A stretch of 64,000 bases of DNA from Onchocerca lupi (taxonomy: Eukaryota; Nematoda; Chromadorea; Rhabditida; Onchocercidae): contig JAOVVO010000147.1 in the NCBI GenBank assembly GCA_028564675.1, forward strand, positions 62,001 to 126,000, in the 5' to 3' direction. The notes beneath the pieces are model-generated. The model did no database searches and had not been told where the DNA came from. It saw only the letters and a program-made list of their open reading frames with translations. Below, in pieces: positions 1-13,247 of the stretch (position 1 is its first letter; every line of letters begins with the position of its first letter). Position numbers and translations under genes: made by a program.

Positions 1-1657
1 AATTATACACTTCCACTGCATATTGATTTGCATCGCGTAGCTTTGAGTTCGGGCAATGTGGCATTGGATCGAGGTCGAGGAGTAAGTATTTCGAATTGTG
101 TTTTCCGGCCTTTCCAAGTGATTGTTGACGTAAATTTTTTGTATTTTATACCATTTTATTACAATTCAGTAATGTTTTATTGGTGGAGTTACGATTTAAA
201 ATAACTTGCCTTTTTGTATAATTTGAAATTGTATCGCTTTGATTTGGAAATTCTTTATTTGAAGTCCTGTTATCGCAGTATGATCAATAAATTGTCATAT
301 TTGCAATTAACCATGCTTCAGAAGTTGTTTTGCTTTTCATTAAACATTAATTTGAATTTTGTGTAAAACATTGCATCTCAAATACTTTGATTTTTTAGTA
401 TTGCTTTCTAGCGATTAATTTTATAGTTACGTAACTTTAGGTTTTGTTGAAGCAAAAGAGAAATCCATCATGTTATGTCAAAATATACAGCTCCGGAAAG
501 ATTTATATTGTCGGATGTCGCAGGTATATTTTGTTTTTAAGAATTGCTTCACTTTATAAATCATTTCATTTTAATTAAAATAAAGTTTCATTTGCGCTTC
601 TGAATTCGCTGAAGTTAAAAATGTGTAAATATTGTAGTGAAAGTGAATGCAAGCGTGCTGCTAGGGGTGTTGCGCGTATGGTCCAAAAAAGCATGGGCAA
701 GATGATGGATGTTGTTCGGATCCGGAATTATCGTGTTTGTAACGTGCTCGCAACTTGTAAAATGCCTTTTGGTGTAAAGATTGAAGAAGTAATTTTTTTT
801 CCTTTTTTTTCTTATCTAATTGATATATGGAAATATTTCCTAATGAATTTTTTTTTTAGCTAGCACAAAAATACCCGGACTGTGCTCAATATGAACCGGA
901 ATTATCAGTTGGCCTAATATGGCGTTCTACAAGTCCTCGAGCCACACTCCGAATTCATACGACGGGCAGCATTACCGTTACTGGCGGCAAGTTTTCATCG
1001 AATTTGATTAAAGTTTATGGAAATCAAAAGAATAATTGGAAAATGAAATTTCAAGTTTATCTAATTTCTTTGCTTGTTTCTAGCTGCATCTGAAAGTGAT
1101 GTAATGAAAGCAATTGAAGTGATTTATCCAATTATCAAGGAATTTCGGTGTGCTTTACGCTTGCGTAATCCCACCATTGCGAAGCTCTCATGTAAGCGGA
1201 AACATGGAGTACCTAATAATAACAGCAAAAGACCTCATGTTATGCAGGTTATCATTTTTATATAATTAGGAAAAAATCCCGAGAGAAATAAATTTGAGTG
1301 GGATAAATTTCTCAATTATTGTATGGTTCCGATTCTTATGTTTCTCATTGCTAATACTCTCAATGGGAAATCTTATTAAATAAGACTCACTACAAAGTTG
1401 ATTTCGGAATGAATTGTCTATTTTAAATATGCAATGGAAGATAGATAGTTCTGCTAGATTATCTTCAGATAGTCTTGCAATCATATCGTTGAACTATTAG
1501 TATATGCTGTCTACATTGCATTCAATATCAATGACTGTTTCAGCCTAATTTACATGGAATGCAGCGATTTCCGGGCTCTTCTGGAGTTATTGGGAATCGA
1601 GTTTATTTCAGTGATGAAGATGATGAAGAAGAGGATGAGTTTGAAGACGTTGTCTAA
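1..1657 (+). CDS. tlf-1: TBP-like factor (TLF/TBPL1/TRF2), 3' part, 6 exons
   Basis: Nuclear general transcription factor of the TBP-like family; relatives bind TFIIA/TFIIB and direct TATA-less promoters. Exons: 1-81 (5' part outside window), 441-523, 638-788, 860-986, 1084-1247, 1544-1657; all joins keep frame and give 239 visible residues. The saddle domain is recognisable from the first-repeat segment VKIYSSGKIYIVGCRS through VCNVLATCKMPFG and the second-repeat segment YEPELSVGLIW and RATLRIHTTGSITVTG, which match vertebrate TBPL1 closely; the last is the strongest signature. The intron after 986 starts GC (GCAAGT), a GC-AG intron. The C-terminus past the saddle is about 70 residues longer than human TBPL1 and ends in an acidic DEDDEEEDEFEDVV tail. 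True TBP is ruled out by the repeat sequences and the long tail. The family call is firm; the start and N-terminal region lie outside the window. Confidence 0.93.
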
Positions 1658-1696
1658 GAATCATTATTTATTGCTTTCGATATTGTTGTTCTGTGC

Positions 1697-1702
1697 AATA
1701 AA
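1697..1702 (+). terminator. Poly(A) signal of the TLF gene
   Basis: AATAAA begins 40 nt past the TLF stop codon at 1655-1657. This fits the short 3' UTRs usual in nematodes. Confidence 0.6.
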
Positions 1703-3139
1703 TAGATTACGTTTTAATTTAATATGCCTTTTTTCTTCATCCCCATCGTTTTCATACAGTGAACATATGTTTAAGTTGATTTAATTAAATGACCGCTCTA
1801 TATTGCTTCATCTACTTATAATTACTTATATATTTACTTCCACTGAGCTTATCAGTATCCTGTAACTATTTTTTTCGATTAATCAATTCTACATGATATG
1901 TAATGATTGGACGTCCGAGAAGTTTAATCAGCGTCCAAGAAATTTAAAAAAAAAACCCGAGTGTCGATGAATGAAATGATTGTTCTTATTTCTCAATAAA
2001 TTGAAATATCTCATCCCACAGCTTTCATTTGTTTAATAATTATTTGGATAACATTGTTTTGTGTATGATATATTTTGTTTTATGCTTGCATCCTATGGAG
2101 CAATTCAAATTTTTTCGTTGTGTTGTTGAATGTTTTCAAAGAAAAAAGAACACTAGAATTGAATACAGTTTCCTTCTACCACTGCATTATATTAACCAGT
2201 GCATTTTTTTGAATAAAGGAATTGGCACATAAGATAATGATCATAGAAACTTCCAGACAAATAATGTATAGTAACTGAGATATGCAGTTTGATTACAAAA
2301 GGGTCAGCCAACATTTTGGCAGAGAAAGAGGATGAAATGAAAATTTTGGGATTCTCTCGCTTTTCCTGGAGATTTTTGTTTATGAAGTGATCTTGGTATT
2401 CCTTCATGAGCCTTCAGATGTAAAAACATTTTAAATTACTGTTTTGAATTTCCTTCACAAATTAAATTCAAAAGGTTGGGAAAACTGCAGATTGCAAATA
2501 TAAAAAAAGTCAAGAACATGTAACAAATTTATAATATGTAAAATAATATAACAAACAACAAGGTTTTGATGTGGCTAGAAGGTTTCAAGCATAACATTCT
2601 AAATAAGTAACAGCAAATGCATTTACAGGATAGTTATTTAAAATTCGAAGTCTGAAGTTTTAATCAGGCTATATTTTATAAGACTAAATCTGCAATGAAA
2701 GATAAATCATCCTATAAACGTCCATCGCCTATACTAATTTTACAAAAATATGGATATGGAAATCCAAATTTAACAATATTACACTGAAATTCTACAATAA
2801 ATATGTTGAGATTTTTGGAGCGAATATTTCGAAAGATTGAAATTTAGCATTATATTAATTCAAAATGTGGAATATTTCGGAAAAAAAAAACTGCTTTCGC
2901 ACGTAAATGAAAAAACTCCACTGATAAACTATACAAATTCATAAGTAAATATAAACTCGTAGGACAATACTTGTAAGTTCACAAATGTATAATGATCTGT
3001 AATCTCATTATCAATCGAATCATATGATGACTTAGATGAGATCACTCAAATTTATGCTTAAAATTTTAAAAATTCCATCTACGAAACATTCATCTCAAAT
3101 GGCAAAATTCCTGGACCAATAAAAAACATGTGAAAGGGA
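1703..3139. other. Convergent intergenic spacer
   Basis: About 1.4 kb of AT-rich sequence between the converging TLF and alanyl-tRNA synthetase genes. Open frames here are short, low-complexity and lack splice or conservation-like signals. I see no gene. Confidence 0.6.
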
Positions 3140-3145
3140 TTTATT
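3140..3145 (-). terminator. Poly(A) signal of the alanyl-tRNA synthetase gene
   Basis: TTTATT on the plus strand reads AATAAA on the minus strand, 17 nt past the stop codon at 3163-3165. Confidence 0.6.
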
Positions 3146-3162
3146 TTAATCAAAATAAGAAA

Positions 3163-6100
3163 TCAAGAAAGCGTAATTTTTGCAAACTTTAAAGCAATTT
3201 CAGCAGCTTCTTCCACTAAATCAATATTGTTTCCTGTAGCTTGTGCTTGTGTTACTGTACCACCTCCCCGACCATCAAGGACCTCACATACTTGCGAAAT
3301 CCATTCCGACGCTTGTAATCCTTTGCTTGCAGCATCCTATAAAAAATCTTACTATTTTCTAAAAAGCAAAATTATAAAAACAGAGTTTGAAATAATTTTC
3401 CTGCGATCAGAAATTTTGATGAGAAATTTTATAGAACAATAAAATTAACCTTGGAAACACGTGCCACAACAACTACTTTGCCAATATCATCATTAATTGA
3501 GAATCCCATAACAGCATGCGATTTCTTTATCAATTTTAGAGCACCATCTAATACCTGCATATTTTCGAAAATTGAAAAGTCTTAAACTAGTTCATGATAT
3601 AAATTATTGAGATCGATGACAGAGACATATTTTTAAGAAAAAAAAAATCTCATGTAACATGTTTTCAATATTTACCTTTCCATTAGCACCTTTACTGAAA
3701 ATATGGACAGTGAATACAGTGTTACCATTTAATGAAGCATCCAATTCAGTAGCTTCACGTCGTACCTGAAACTCATTTAATGAAATATTCAAACTTTTTG
3801 AAAATTAGTCTTTGCGAATATTGTTATAATTTGCAAACAATGTTCGCAAATCTTATAACTAATTTTTTGATTTTCGGGACTTCATCAAATAAATGGTTTA
3901 AAGTTTTTAAACCTTATCAGCAAGTACTGTTTTCGCTTCACGATCGCGCGTATCTAATAGTTTCTGAAGGGCTTTCGCTTTTTTTCGGATATTCTCTTTG
4001 CGACAATACGGCAACTGTGACTGATTAACTTCCTAGAAAGATGAAAATAATTGCAGAATGATTTGATTTTTATAAACATTCTTTAGATAATATTTTGATA
4101 AGAAATACAAAACGAACTTCAATCAACTCAAGAACTCTTTTGGTTGCAGCTTTAAATTGTGTTCTATCCAGAGTTACAATATGGTCAGTAGCTATTTCAT
4201 CATGTGCTTCTTCCACTCGTTGTTCTAGCCGATCAGCACGGTGAATCGCTCGAGAAGCTTCTGGTCCCGTAAGTGCAATAATTCGCCGAATACCTTTCGC
4301 AATAGCCTCTTCCGCAGTTATTACTAGTTTGCCAACATGGCCAACATTATGCAAATGTCTGAATGAATTTTTGAAATTAAAATGAAGAACTCAAGTTTCT
4401 TCTGTTTCTCTAGAATTTTTTACAATGCTTCAACGAGTAACTTAATCTTCTCGATCAGAAAAAATGACTGAAATTAAGCATTCAAATTTGAAGTTTTCGA
4501 AAAATCTGGAATAAGTAAGTCAATAAATAAATCATTCATCAGAAATCTATAACCACAATCGAAAGACATACGTGCCACCACAGAATTCAACAGCAGTGCT
4601 GACAGCCAAATCGCTATCCATATTTTTTAAAAGTTCTTCAATAGGTATTCCAATACTTACTATCCTTACTGGATCAGGGTAAGCCTAAAATTATGGTATA
4701 TTGAACACTTATACCAAATAGATAAATTGATTTAATTCTATTTTTATTTTTAAACCTGAGCAGCATTAAAGTCCACTCGGATAATAAGTTAAAAAATATC
4801 TTTCAAATTTCAAATACAATAAAATAAGAAATGCTACTCAAAAAATACTCTTGCAGTAGATGAAGATTTGATTAGTTCGCGTTATGCATGGAATTTAACA
4901 ATGGATAATACTAATCAATTCTACTTCACCTCTTCGAAAACTGCTCGTAATCCGTTGATTTGACGCGCTTCCGCTAACTGAGCATTTTTGGCATACACAG
5001 TAGCATTCGTATCAATTAACATTTGTGACTCTTCTTCCACCATTTTTATCTTGAAAATTAGCTTAATTGTAAGCACTATTTTATGAAATTTGTTCAATAT
5101 TTCTCAAATAAAAAACACTAAAAAATTTGCGCATTTTTTAAAATGCAAAATAAACCTGCTCATAAGTTAAAGATTGTTTGGACGTAAAATCAAATCGAAG
5201 CCTGTCTGGAGCAACCAATGAACCTTTTTGTTCAATTTCACCAATGATTTTCCTCAATGCAAAATTGAGAACATGGGTTCCAGTATGATTCTTCATTATA
5301 AGATTACGACGTTCCTACAAGTGAAAATTTTTTGAAACTTGAAGATAAACTCAAATTATGAACCTTTATTAGTTCTCATCTTTCATTCTCTCCTTATCTC
5401 TTATTCCGTCTTATCTCTTGTCCCAATAGTTTATTTTTCTTCTTCAGAAAATATTACATGACGGCAATCTAACGAATAATAAATTCCACATGTTTTTTTT
5501 TCTTTTAATATTGGAATTTCCTTTCAGTTACAATTATACCTCATCGATTATTTGAATTACTTTATCGCCCACAGATAATGCCCCTTCCGTAGAACCAACA
5601 AGCACAACATATCCACCACGGATCTGGGCGTTGCTCACAATAAATTCACTTCCCTGCAAGTATTTGAAATACTGTATATGAAGTATATAATATTTACCGC
5701 TCATTTAATGGAAAACTTTACAGGAAAATTGATGATTACAAATTATCAAATAAAGAACTATTTTTTTTATAAAGAACTACTTTAGTGACTGTAATTACTA
5801 AATTTTTGCAATTGTTGCAAAATTACTTCGAATAATTACTGCAAGATCTTAATAAATAAAATAAACCTCATCGACTTTAGTAAGAACACCCGTATCAAAT
5901 ATTTGTCCACCTTGTTCAGCATAGAAATTAGTTCTGTCAAGGATTAATGCACCGAAATCTCCAGAATTCAAAGTATCCACAAATGTCCTATTTTTTCGCA
6001 AAGCAAGAATTGTACCTTCACATTCCTCGAAACCTGCAATTGGACGCAGACTTCTTGAAACCTAAAGATCTCGTGATAACAATGAAGTCGGACTTTTTTT

Positions 6101-8994
6101 TCAGTTTGTCAAATTTTTTCATAAACTTACTGTACATCGTTTGTTGATCTTCGGGTGGTAAAGCGTGATATCTATATTTCGGTGAATCATCTGTTGCTGG
6201 AATTCCCTTATTTTTTAATTCCGAAATAGCATTGACATCCAAATCAATCGTACCACGCATTTTATTGATATGAGCAGCAGATAGTTCCTAAACTTTATTG
6301 AGTTTTTATTAGGTCGGTTCTAAATATTTCATAAATATTGCAAATGATCCAATTTTTCGCAAATTTGCTTAAAAAATAACTTACAGCAGCTTCCTGCCTG
6401 CAATTTTCAAATAATTCAAGATCGATCACAAGGCCTCTTTCTTCAGCCATAAGCTGAGTTAAATCTAATGGAAATCCATATGTATCATATAGACGCCATG
6501 CCACATCACCTGAAAAAATAATACAGTATAATACTTAAAGAAGAGAAATTATAAAATAGACCTATAAAACAAAAAAATCAATCCTACCAGGTAAAATATT
6601 GTGTCCCTGAAGGCTAGCAACCGCTTTTTGGAATAGCCTCCGTCCTCTGTTAAGAGTTTTCAAAAACTGTTTCTCCTCATCATTGATGATGTCCATAACG
6701 GTTTGTGGGTCTTTGTGTAACTCCGGAAATGTTTTCCCCTAAAAAACTGATCTAATAATTAAGGAAATAAATATGATGAATAAGTCAAATAAGAAATTAA
6801 TACTTACAAGTAAATTAACAACGGTCGGAACTAACGACGATAAAAAACCCGGTGGGGCTGATAGTTTTTCATTAGCATAACGTACAGCGCGACGGAGTAT
6901 GCGCCGTAAAACATACCTGTAAAATAAAAGTGAAACTGTGCGAAAATAAATGAAATTATAAATAATACTGAATCACAGTGACTGAAAAGTAAATAAGAAA
7001 TATTAGTGCTGAACATTTTGAAGAAAAAAATGCAGCATTTATTAAAGATGATGTACGAACCCACGGCCGGTGTTATCTGGTCGTCCGCCATCAGATAAAG
7101 CAATAGAAAGAGTACGAATATGATCAGCAACTACTCGATAAGCCATATCAACTCCATCGACATCATCAACACCTATTCTACCGCTATAAGGTCGAATCTT
7201 TGTGCCCTACAGAAAAATACTAAAATTATCTTAAACTGTTAAAAAAAGTCAAAACTTTGGAAGCATCGCATGGAGCAAAGAAAAGATGGTAGATGGACTT
7301 CAATTAAGACAAATTTAAAATAAAGTTACATGTTGCTGAAACTTACAGTATGTATGGCGTCAAAGAGAGGTAAGAAGATATCTGTGTCATAATTTGATAG
7401 TTTATTTTGTAAAACAGCAACAAGCCTTTCGAAGCCTAAACCACAGTCAATATGTTTGCGGGGTAATTGTTTTAAGGAGCCGTCTTCCTCCCTAAAATTG
7501 TAATATATTAATTTTTTGAAATGAAATTTTAAAATGTTTTATTAATCTTCTAAAAAATTGAATCAACATCTTGCGTACCTGTTGAATTGCATGAAAACAA
7601 GATTCCATATTTCAACAACCATCGGATCATCAGCATTCACTAAATGTGAAGCATCCCTATTGCCTATACGATCATAATGTATTTCTGAACACGGTCCACA
7701 TGGCCCAACACTGCCCATTTCCCAGAAATTATCTTTCATTCCGAATGATAAAATATGCGATGGCGGTACTCTAAAAATTTTTATGAATTTTAAGGACATG
7801 CTGCTAAAGAACTGAGACACATGAATATATAGGCCAGAAAAAAACAAAAATAAGACTGAAAAACAAAAAAAAAAGAGGAGAATTATTTAACTTGAAACTA
7901 ATCAACCTTTATGGGGACTCGAATTAGAATTTTTGTTTGAAAAGATATGATGAAATATATCAGACATTGATAAAAGTTAGTTACCCGATATTCAACCATA
8001 TTTGTCGACATTCTTCATCAGCAGCAAGGCCAGCCTTTTCATCACCACCAAAATAAGATACATACAAGCGTTCACTTGGTATTCCCAATACTTTGGTCAA
8101 CAGTTCCCATGCCCAATTGCATACTTCCAGCTCAAAATTATTACAGTAAAAATATTCACTCAACTATACAAAATGAATGAGAATTCTTGTAACTTTAGTT
8201 AGAAAAAAGATTTTGAATAAATAAGTGTGCCAAATTTTAATGTCTGTTGAACCTTAAAATAATCCCCAAATGACCAATTTCCAAGCATTTCGAAAAATGT
8301 GTGATGATAAACGTCTTTGCCGACATCATCCAAATCGTTATGCTTACCACCTGCTCGAATGCATTTCTGAGTATTTACCGCTCGCTTGAGTTTTGCCATT
8401 TCACTCGATGGTTCTACTGTGCCCAAAAATATGGGCTTATACTAAAAAAAAAATTTTTCTTTTTAACATACAGAAATTTTGTAGTGCTTTCAATTATTTT
8501 AATAGGTAATTTTTAAGCCCATCTAATTTATTATATTTTCGAATCTAGTCTCTACCAATAATTCAAGAATTATTTTTGATCGTTTAAATTAACTATCGAT
8601 TTCTTTATAAAACTCAAACTGTGGTAAAGTACTGTACTCCCCTAATTATTATCTAATATAAAAAATTCCTGTCGCTAGAAAATTTCAGTAACTTTTATCA
8701 CATCTTGCAAAGTGAATAAACTTTGGATATAGGTTTTCTAAAAGAATTGTAGGCTATGTTTTTGACATCAAACTAGATGAGTACTTCGGTCTGATATTTT
8801 ACATAAAGTAATTTCACTTCTTATAATTAATAAATCGCATAAAAAGTAGTTACTTGATTCATGCCAGCATTAGCAAATAATAGAGTTGGATCATCAAACG
8901 GAATGACCGATGATGAGTGTACGTATGTATGTTCACGGTCCTTGAAAAAATTAATAAAGGCGTCCCGTACTTCATCACAAGTTAATACTTTCAT
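3163..8994 (-). CDS. AARS1: Alanyl-tRNA synthetase, cytosolic type, 20 exons, complete
   Basis: Charges tRNA-Ala with alanine and edits mischarged Ser/Gly. Exons in transcript order (high-low): 8994-8854, 8441-8253, 8130-7985, 7770-7579, 7491-7347, 7206-7061, 6916-6808, 6738-6588, 6509-6385, 6287-6131, 6033-5867, 5653-5540, 5314-5156, 5049-4930, 4684-4572, 4358-4118, 4032-3913, 3765-3676, 3554-3450, 3336-3163. The 2904 nt encode 967 residues, almost exactly the length of human AARS1 (968). Class II core: HTYVHSS and FANAGMNQ near the start, then TQKCIRAGGKHNDLDDVG and HHTFFEMLGNWSFGDYF (motif 2 region); motif 3 reads CGLGFERL where GMGLER is usual. The editing domain has HTGTH (about 604-608) and CGGTH (about 722-726), the four zinc ligands; the DHHA1-type C-domain follows. 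There is no N-terminal mitochondrial presequence (MKVLTCDEVRDAF). For exon 11 the acceptor at 6034 was preferred over one near 6062 because only it keeps frame. Confidence 0.96.
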
Positions 8995-9004
8995 CTAAAA
9001 TGCA
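8995..9004 (-). promoter_or_regulatory. Acceptor directly abutting the AlaRS start codon (likely spliced-leader site)
   Basis: On the minus strand a TTTTAG acceptor lies immediately before the ATG at 8994. As there is no upstream coding exon with a start, this is best read as a spliced-leader trans-splice site giving almost no 5' UTR, or the 3' end of an intron in the 5' UTR. A minor role as internal acceptor to an upstream exon is not excluded. Confidence 0.45.
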
Positions 9005-12000
9005 ACAGTATAAAATTAAAAACGAGAAAAGAAGGAACAGCTCAAAATTTATTCAATTCCCAAATGATCAGTGGAAAGAAATCAAGAAGCAATTATGTTT
9101 TTCATGGAATATTTCAAAAATAAAATTTCAAAAAAAGTTCTTAAATATATTCATTTCGACATTTATTTTCACGTTGCATTTCTTTAATGGCAGCATGAAT
9201 GAGACACTTAGAACTAATCCGTTATTAAGGAAAATTTCCAAATTTAATTGGTGAAGCTGAATCCATTTTTCTATTTTAAGCTAAAATAGGCTCATATTGC
9301 ATGGATAGGCAATTGAGGAAACAGCAAAAAAATGAATAGAAAGGAAACTGGAAACTTTTGATTCACTAAAAGAAATCCCTCAAAATGATATAAAAATGAT
9401 ATATTTTATTTCAAAATATGTGAGCAAACAGCGTCATTTTCACGCTATGTTCAATAAATCAAAAATAAGACTCGTAATAAAGAAGAGTTTTAATTAGGCT
9501 AAGGCTCTTATTAGTTGATTAGAGTACTTACAACATATACTAGGAAAGGTAAAGAAGAAACAATTCCTACGTTACTTTTGCTATAAAAATTCCAGTAATT
9601 CCTACTCGATCACGATCCCATTTCTGTTTTTCAGCTAATCAATGGAGTAAAACGATTTACAAACCGAATATTGAGACCAGATGCTCCACTAAATTTTATT
9701 TACTTTACTGAGCGCTCGGATTACCAATGATAGTTAACAAGCAATTGATAAACTTATTCATGCAGTCTCTGTTTCTTGTATTAAAGGTGAGCGGCGCTTC
9801 AAATGAAAGGTTAGTGATGTTAAATTATATTGAAAAGCTATTTCGCAATATCAGAAAAAGAATAGGGCAGAACAAATTAAAATTAAAAGATGGCCCCCAA
9901 TTTGCTAATTTAAGTTTAAAATTGAATCTGAGAAATTTTCAAATTCTTAAACTCAATTTTGAAAAATTTCAATCAAAGATTCAATTTTTCCTTCCTTATT
10001 TTGAAAATGAAAGTTGACAGCAATTTAAGAAAAGATTTATAAATTTAGGGAAAGGACGAAAATATGTATATTTTTCACAATATCAAAGTTATGAACAGAG
10101 AAATATAGGATGGACCAGAACCACGCTCAGAAATGAATCAATCATTGATTTTAAAAATGAATTGTTGAATTGAAATTCGAAGACATTTTAACTTTAATTC
10201 ATCTGGATTGAAGTCTGAGTTGAACTAAATGGAACCACTTTAACTCAACATCTGATTCATCCTACAAGCGCCAAAGAAAACATCAGTGAATTTCTTCATG
10301 CAAAATGGCCAAATTGAATTATAATTCATGTTGTGTTACGTAACGGATCACTATGAAATCTCTTTGTCTCACGGCATGATTTTGTTCTGGAAATTTAGAA
10401 TCCCTCTCTTTGTAACTCTGTTGAAATGAAGAGACAGATTCTCTCGGATTTGTTGGAGCAAGAAGCCTCCTTGGATTGATTTGTTATAAAGCCAAAACTT
10501 GCGGCCAAAATATTTATTCTCTTATAATTTTCTCTTTTTTACAATAAATAAATTAATATATGTATGGAATAGAGGAAAATATATTTACATACTTATCTGA
10601 TTCATATGATATGAAGCCAATCGAAGTGAAAATATAAATATTCGATGATAACTTATGCTATGATATGATATGTCATATATCTGAGATATTGCATCAATAG
10701 AAAATGAAGGATTAACCTTTGACATTGATAACTTTTTGTGGTAAAATTAAAATATAAGTAAATCTAATTATTTCATTTAATATCTGCGATTAATATGATG
10801 ATGATGATACAAAAATAAATCCCATCCCTTCTTTTTTATTTTTGAATAACCTTTGACACTAGATTTATTTGTTTGTTGATAATATGAAATAATTTCATCC
10901 TTTCTTTTTTATTTTGTATTCCAGTTAAGTAAAATATAAACAAATCGAAATATTCTATTCGATACCTATGGTTGATTTTAATTTTAGGTGTTATAACGTC
11001 AAATTTGATAAAAACTCAATTGTTTAATTAATTATTGGATATATTGATTCACAGTTCAAGATTTTAAATATGGACAGTTTGAGTGAAAACTTCGTTGGTT
11101 ATTATTTCAATTCCACATAGATCTAAGCAATCGTCTAGTTTATATCATAAGATATTTTGAATTTTCAGAAAAAAAAATGAGAAAGAAAAAATCGATCGTC
11201 TATCATCAATTATAATTCCTAAATTTGATTTTATTGTGAGATGAGAAGAAAAATATTATAATTTTAGGAAATATTTGTCAATTTTGAATAAAATTTTTAA
11301 TTTTTTTGATGAATTAATTATTTGTAGAAATGTTAAAAAATGAATTCAACATTCAAGAGATGATAATAAATCTCAAATCATTCCACCAAAATTTTCCAAT
11401 TTTTTTTTTAAATTGAACCAATAAAAATGACCGGACAATGAATGCCCCCTCTTTCTTGTCTCTCTTCATTTTCATCCATGAAGTGTCGTGTAAATTCATC
11501 AATCATTTCGATAAAATTTTTCTTGTCTTTTTGAAGAACGGCTAGCAATCGAAGTTTTCTTCTCTTTTCCATCCTCTTTTGGCAGTATCACTACGACAAA
11601 TCTATAAAATCAATCTTTCAAGGATGCAGCAACACTTCTCAATGTTTGATTTCTTTCTTCTTTGTTTCTCAGACAAAATTACAAATTTTTAAAAACTTCA
11701 TCTCGAAATCGATAAATTAAATTTCTTTCATCTCGAAATTGATAAATTAAATTTCTATTTTTAAATTATGAGAAAAATATCTGGGCATAAATTATCTATT
11801 AATTAATTTCAAAGCAGATTATGTGTTAAGTGCTTTCGAAATATATTATCTATTAATAATTTTAAAACAAATTACCTGTTAATTAATTTGGAAGCATATT
11901 TTTGCACATAATTTACCAAAAAAAATTATTGAAAATTAATGAGTAGACGAATTATGCTTGTATCTATTCTTATTAATTTTTCATTAGTTATAATGAAAAA

Positions 12001-12509
12001 TTTTAAAAATTATTTTTATAGATATACTAAGTATATTTTATTTATTAAAATTAAAATCTTTGATTTGCATAAATGCAATGAATACCTAAAAAAAAAAAAA
12101 AAAAGAACAGAATAGTACCATATGTATAATGTAATGAAACGTGAATGGTCACTGTTTTTCAATAGTTGTAATCAATTCACTAAACAAGTGCAAAAGCAAT
12201 TTTAGTAAAAGTAAAAGGAATTCTAATTCGCCATAACAAATCTCTTTTTAATATGAGAAAAGAGTATTGAATTACTTTTATGTCTTTTCAGTTTGCTCAT
12301 TTTTTGCACTTTTCATTGGAAAAAAAAAAGTATGAAATTATTAAACAGATGTGCATTTTATTTCTCTGAAATATATTATTTCTTACTAATTTTTCATTTA
12401 CTTTTTTTTTTCTCTCCCTCTCATACTTTTTAATTGCAAAATGACAAATAATCTTTGCGAAATTTATATTATTTAAAAATTATTTAACAAAAATTTTTTG
12501 CATGCCAAT

Positions 12510-12661
12510 AACAGGTTATAAAAATGAAATGCTGATAGTTCATTAAAATTTGATTCATCAACGTCTAAATCAACTTTTTTTCTTTCTAACAGGTTATAAA
12601 AATGAAATGCTGATATTTCATTAAAATTTGATTCATCAACGTTTAAATCAACTTTTTTTCT
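12510..12661. repeat. Tandem duplication, 78-bp period
   Basis: Two near-identical copies, starting at 12510 and 12588, each beginning AACAGGTTATAAAAATGAAA and ending in a T-rich run. They differ at only a few positions, so the duplication looks recent. Confidence 0.85.
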
Positions 12662-13023
12662 ACCTATCGTTTAAATCAAATGACATATCTATGAAATTAC
12701 GATGACATATCAATGACATTCAAATGTTAATTTGCATAAATTGAATAACTTTTCGTTTCGATATCATTTTCAATTGATATCAATATGAAATATACATAAA
12801 TGACATAATTGTTCATTTCCATATCATTTTTCATATTATCAAAAATACTTTGGTATTATATGGAATATTCGTTATTGCTTATTTTTATATCACTTTTCAT
12901 AATGTTAAAATGTATTAGTAAGTTAGTTTCAACGATTTCAAAAAGAATTGATTCGTTTTGTTTTGCAAGTTTTTGTGTATTTTTACGAAAAGAAAGAAAT
13001 TTATTGCAAGAATTAAATTGGAT

Positions 13024-13050
13024 GAAAAAGAAAAGAAAAGAAAAGAAAAG
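13024..13050. repeat. (GAAAA)n pentanucleotide microsatellite
   Basis: About five copies of GAAAA. A (TTTTC)n array of complementary sequence lies 150 bp downstream, so the two could pair. Confidence 0.85.
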
Positions 13051-13195
13051 CGGTACCTTTTTTTGTTGTCTTTATGTAATATGTGAAAGAAGGAAAAGCT
13101 CTTTTCATTACTTATCGATGGACCATTTTTGTTGCCATCACCGCCATCAACAAAAATTTTGATGTAATTTGTTGCGCGAATATTGTCCTCTTTTT

Positions 13196-13247
13196 CCTCT
13201 CCTTTCCTTTCCTTTTCTTTTCTTTTCTTTTCTTTTCTTTTCTTTTT
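13196..13247. repeat. (TTTTC)n pentanucleotide microsatellite, followed by CATT-rich repeat
   Basis: A CTTTC/TTTTC array of about 50 bp, followed to about 13305 by a degenerate (CATT)n stretch. Open frames across it are low-complexity artefacts. Confidence 0.85.

Noticed and set aside
5947..6147. Plus-strand ORF and an alternative AlaRS exon-11 start at 6061
   Set aside because: The ORF is a shadow of AlaRS exons. The 6061 boundary breaks the reading frame, whereas the acceptor giving 6033 keeps frame and matches the family.
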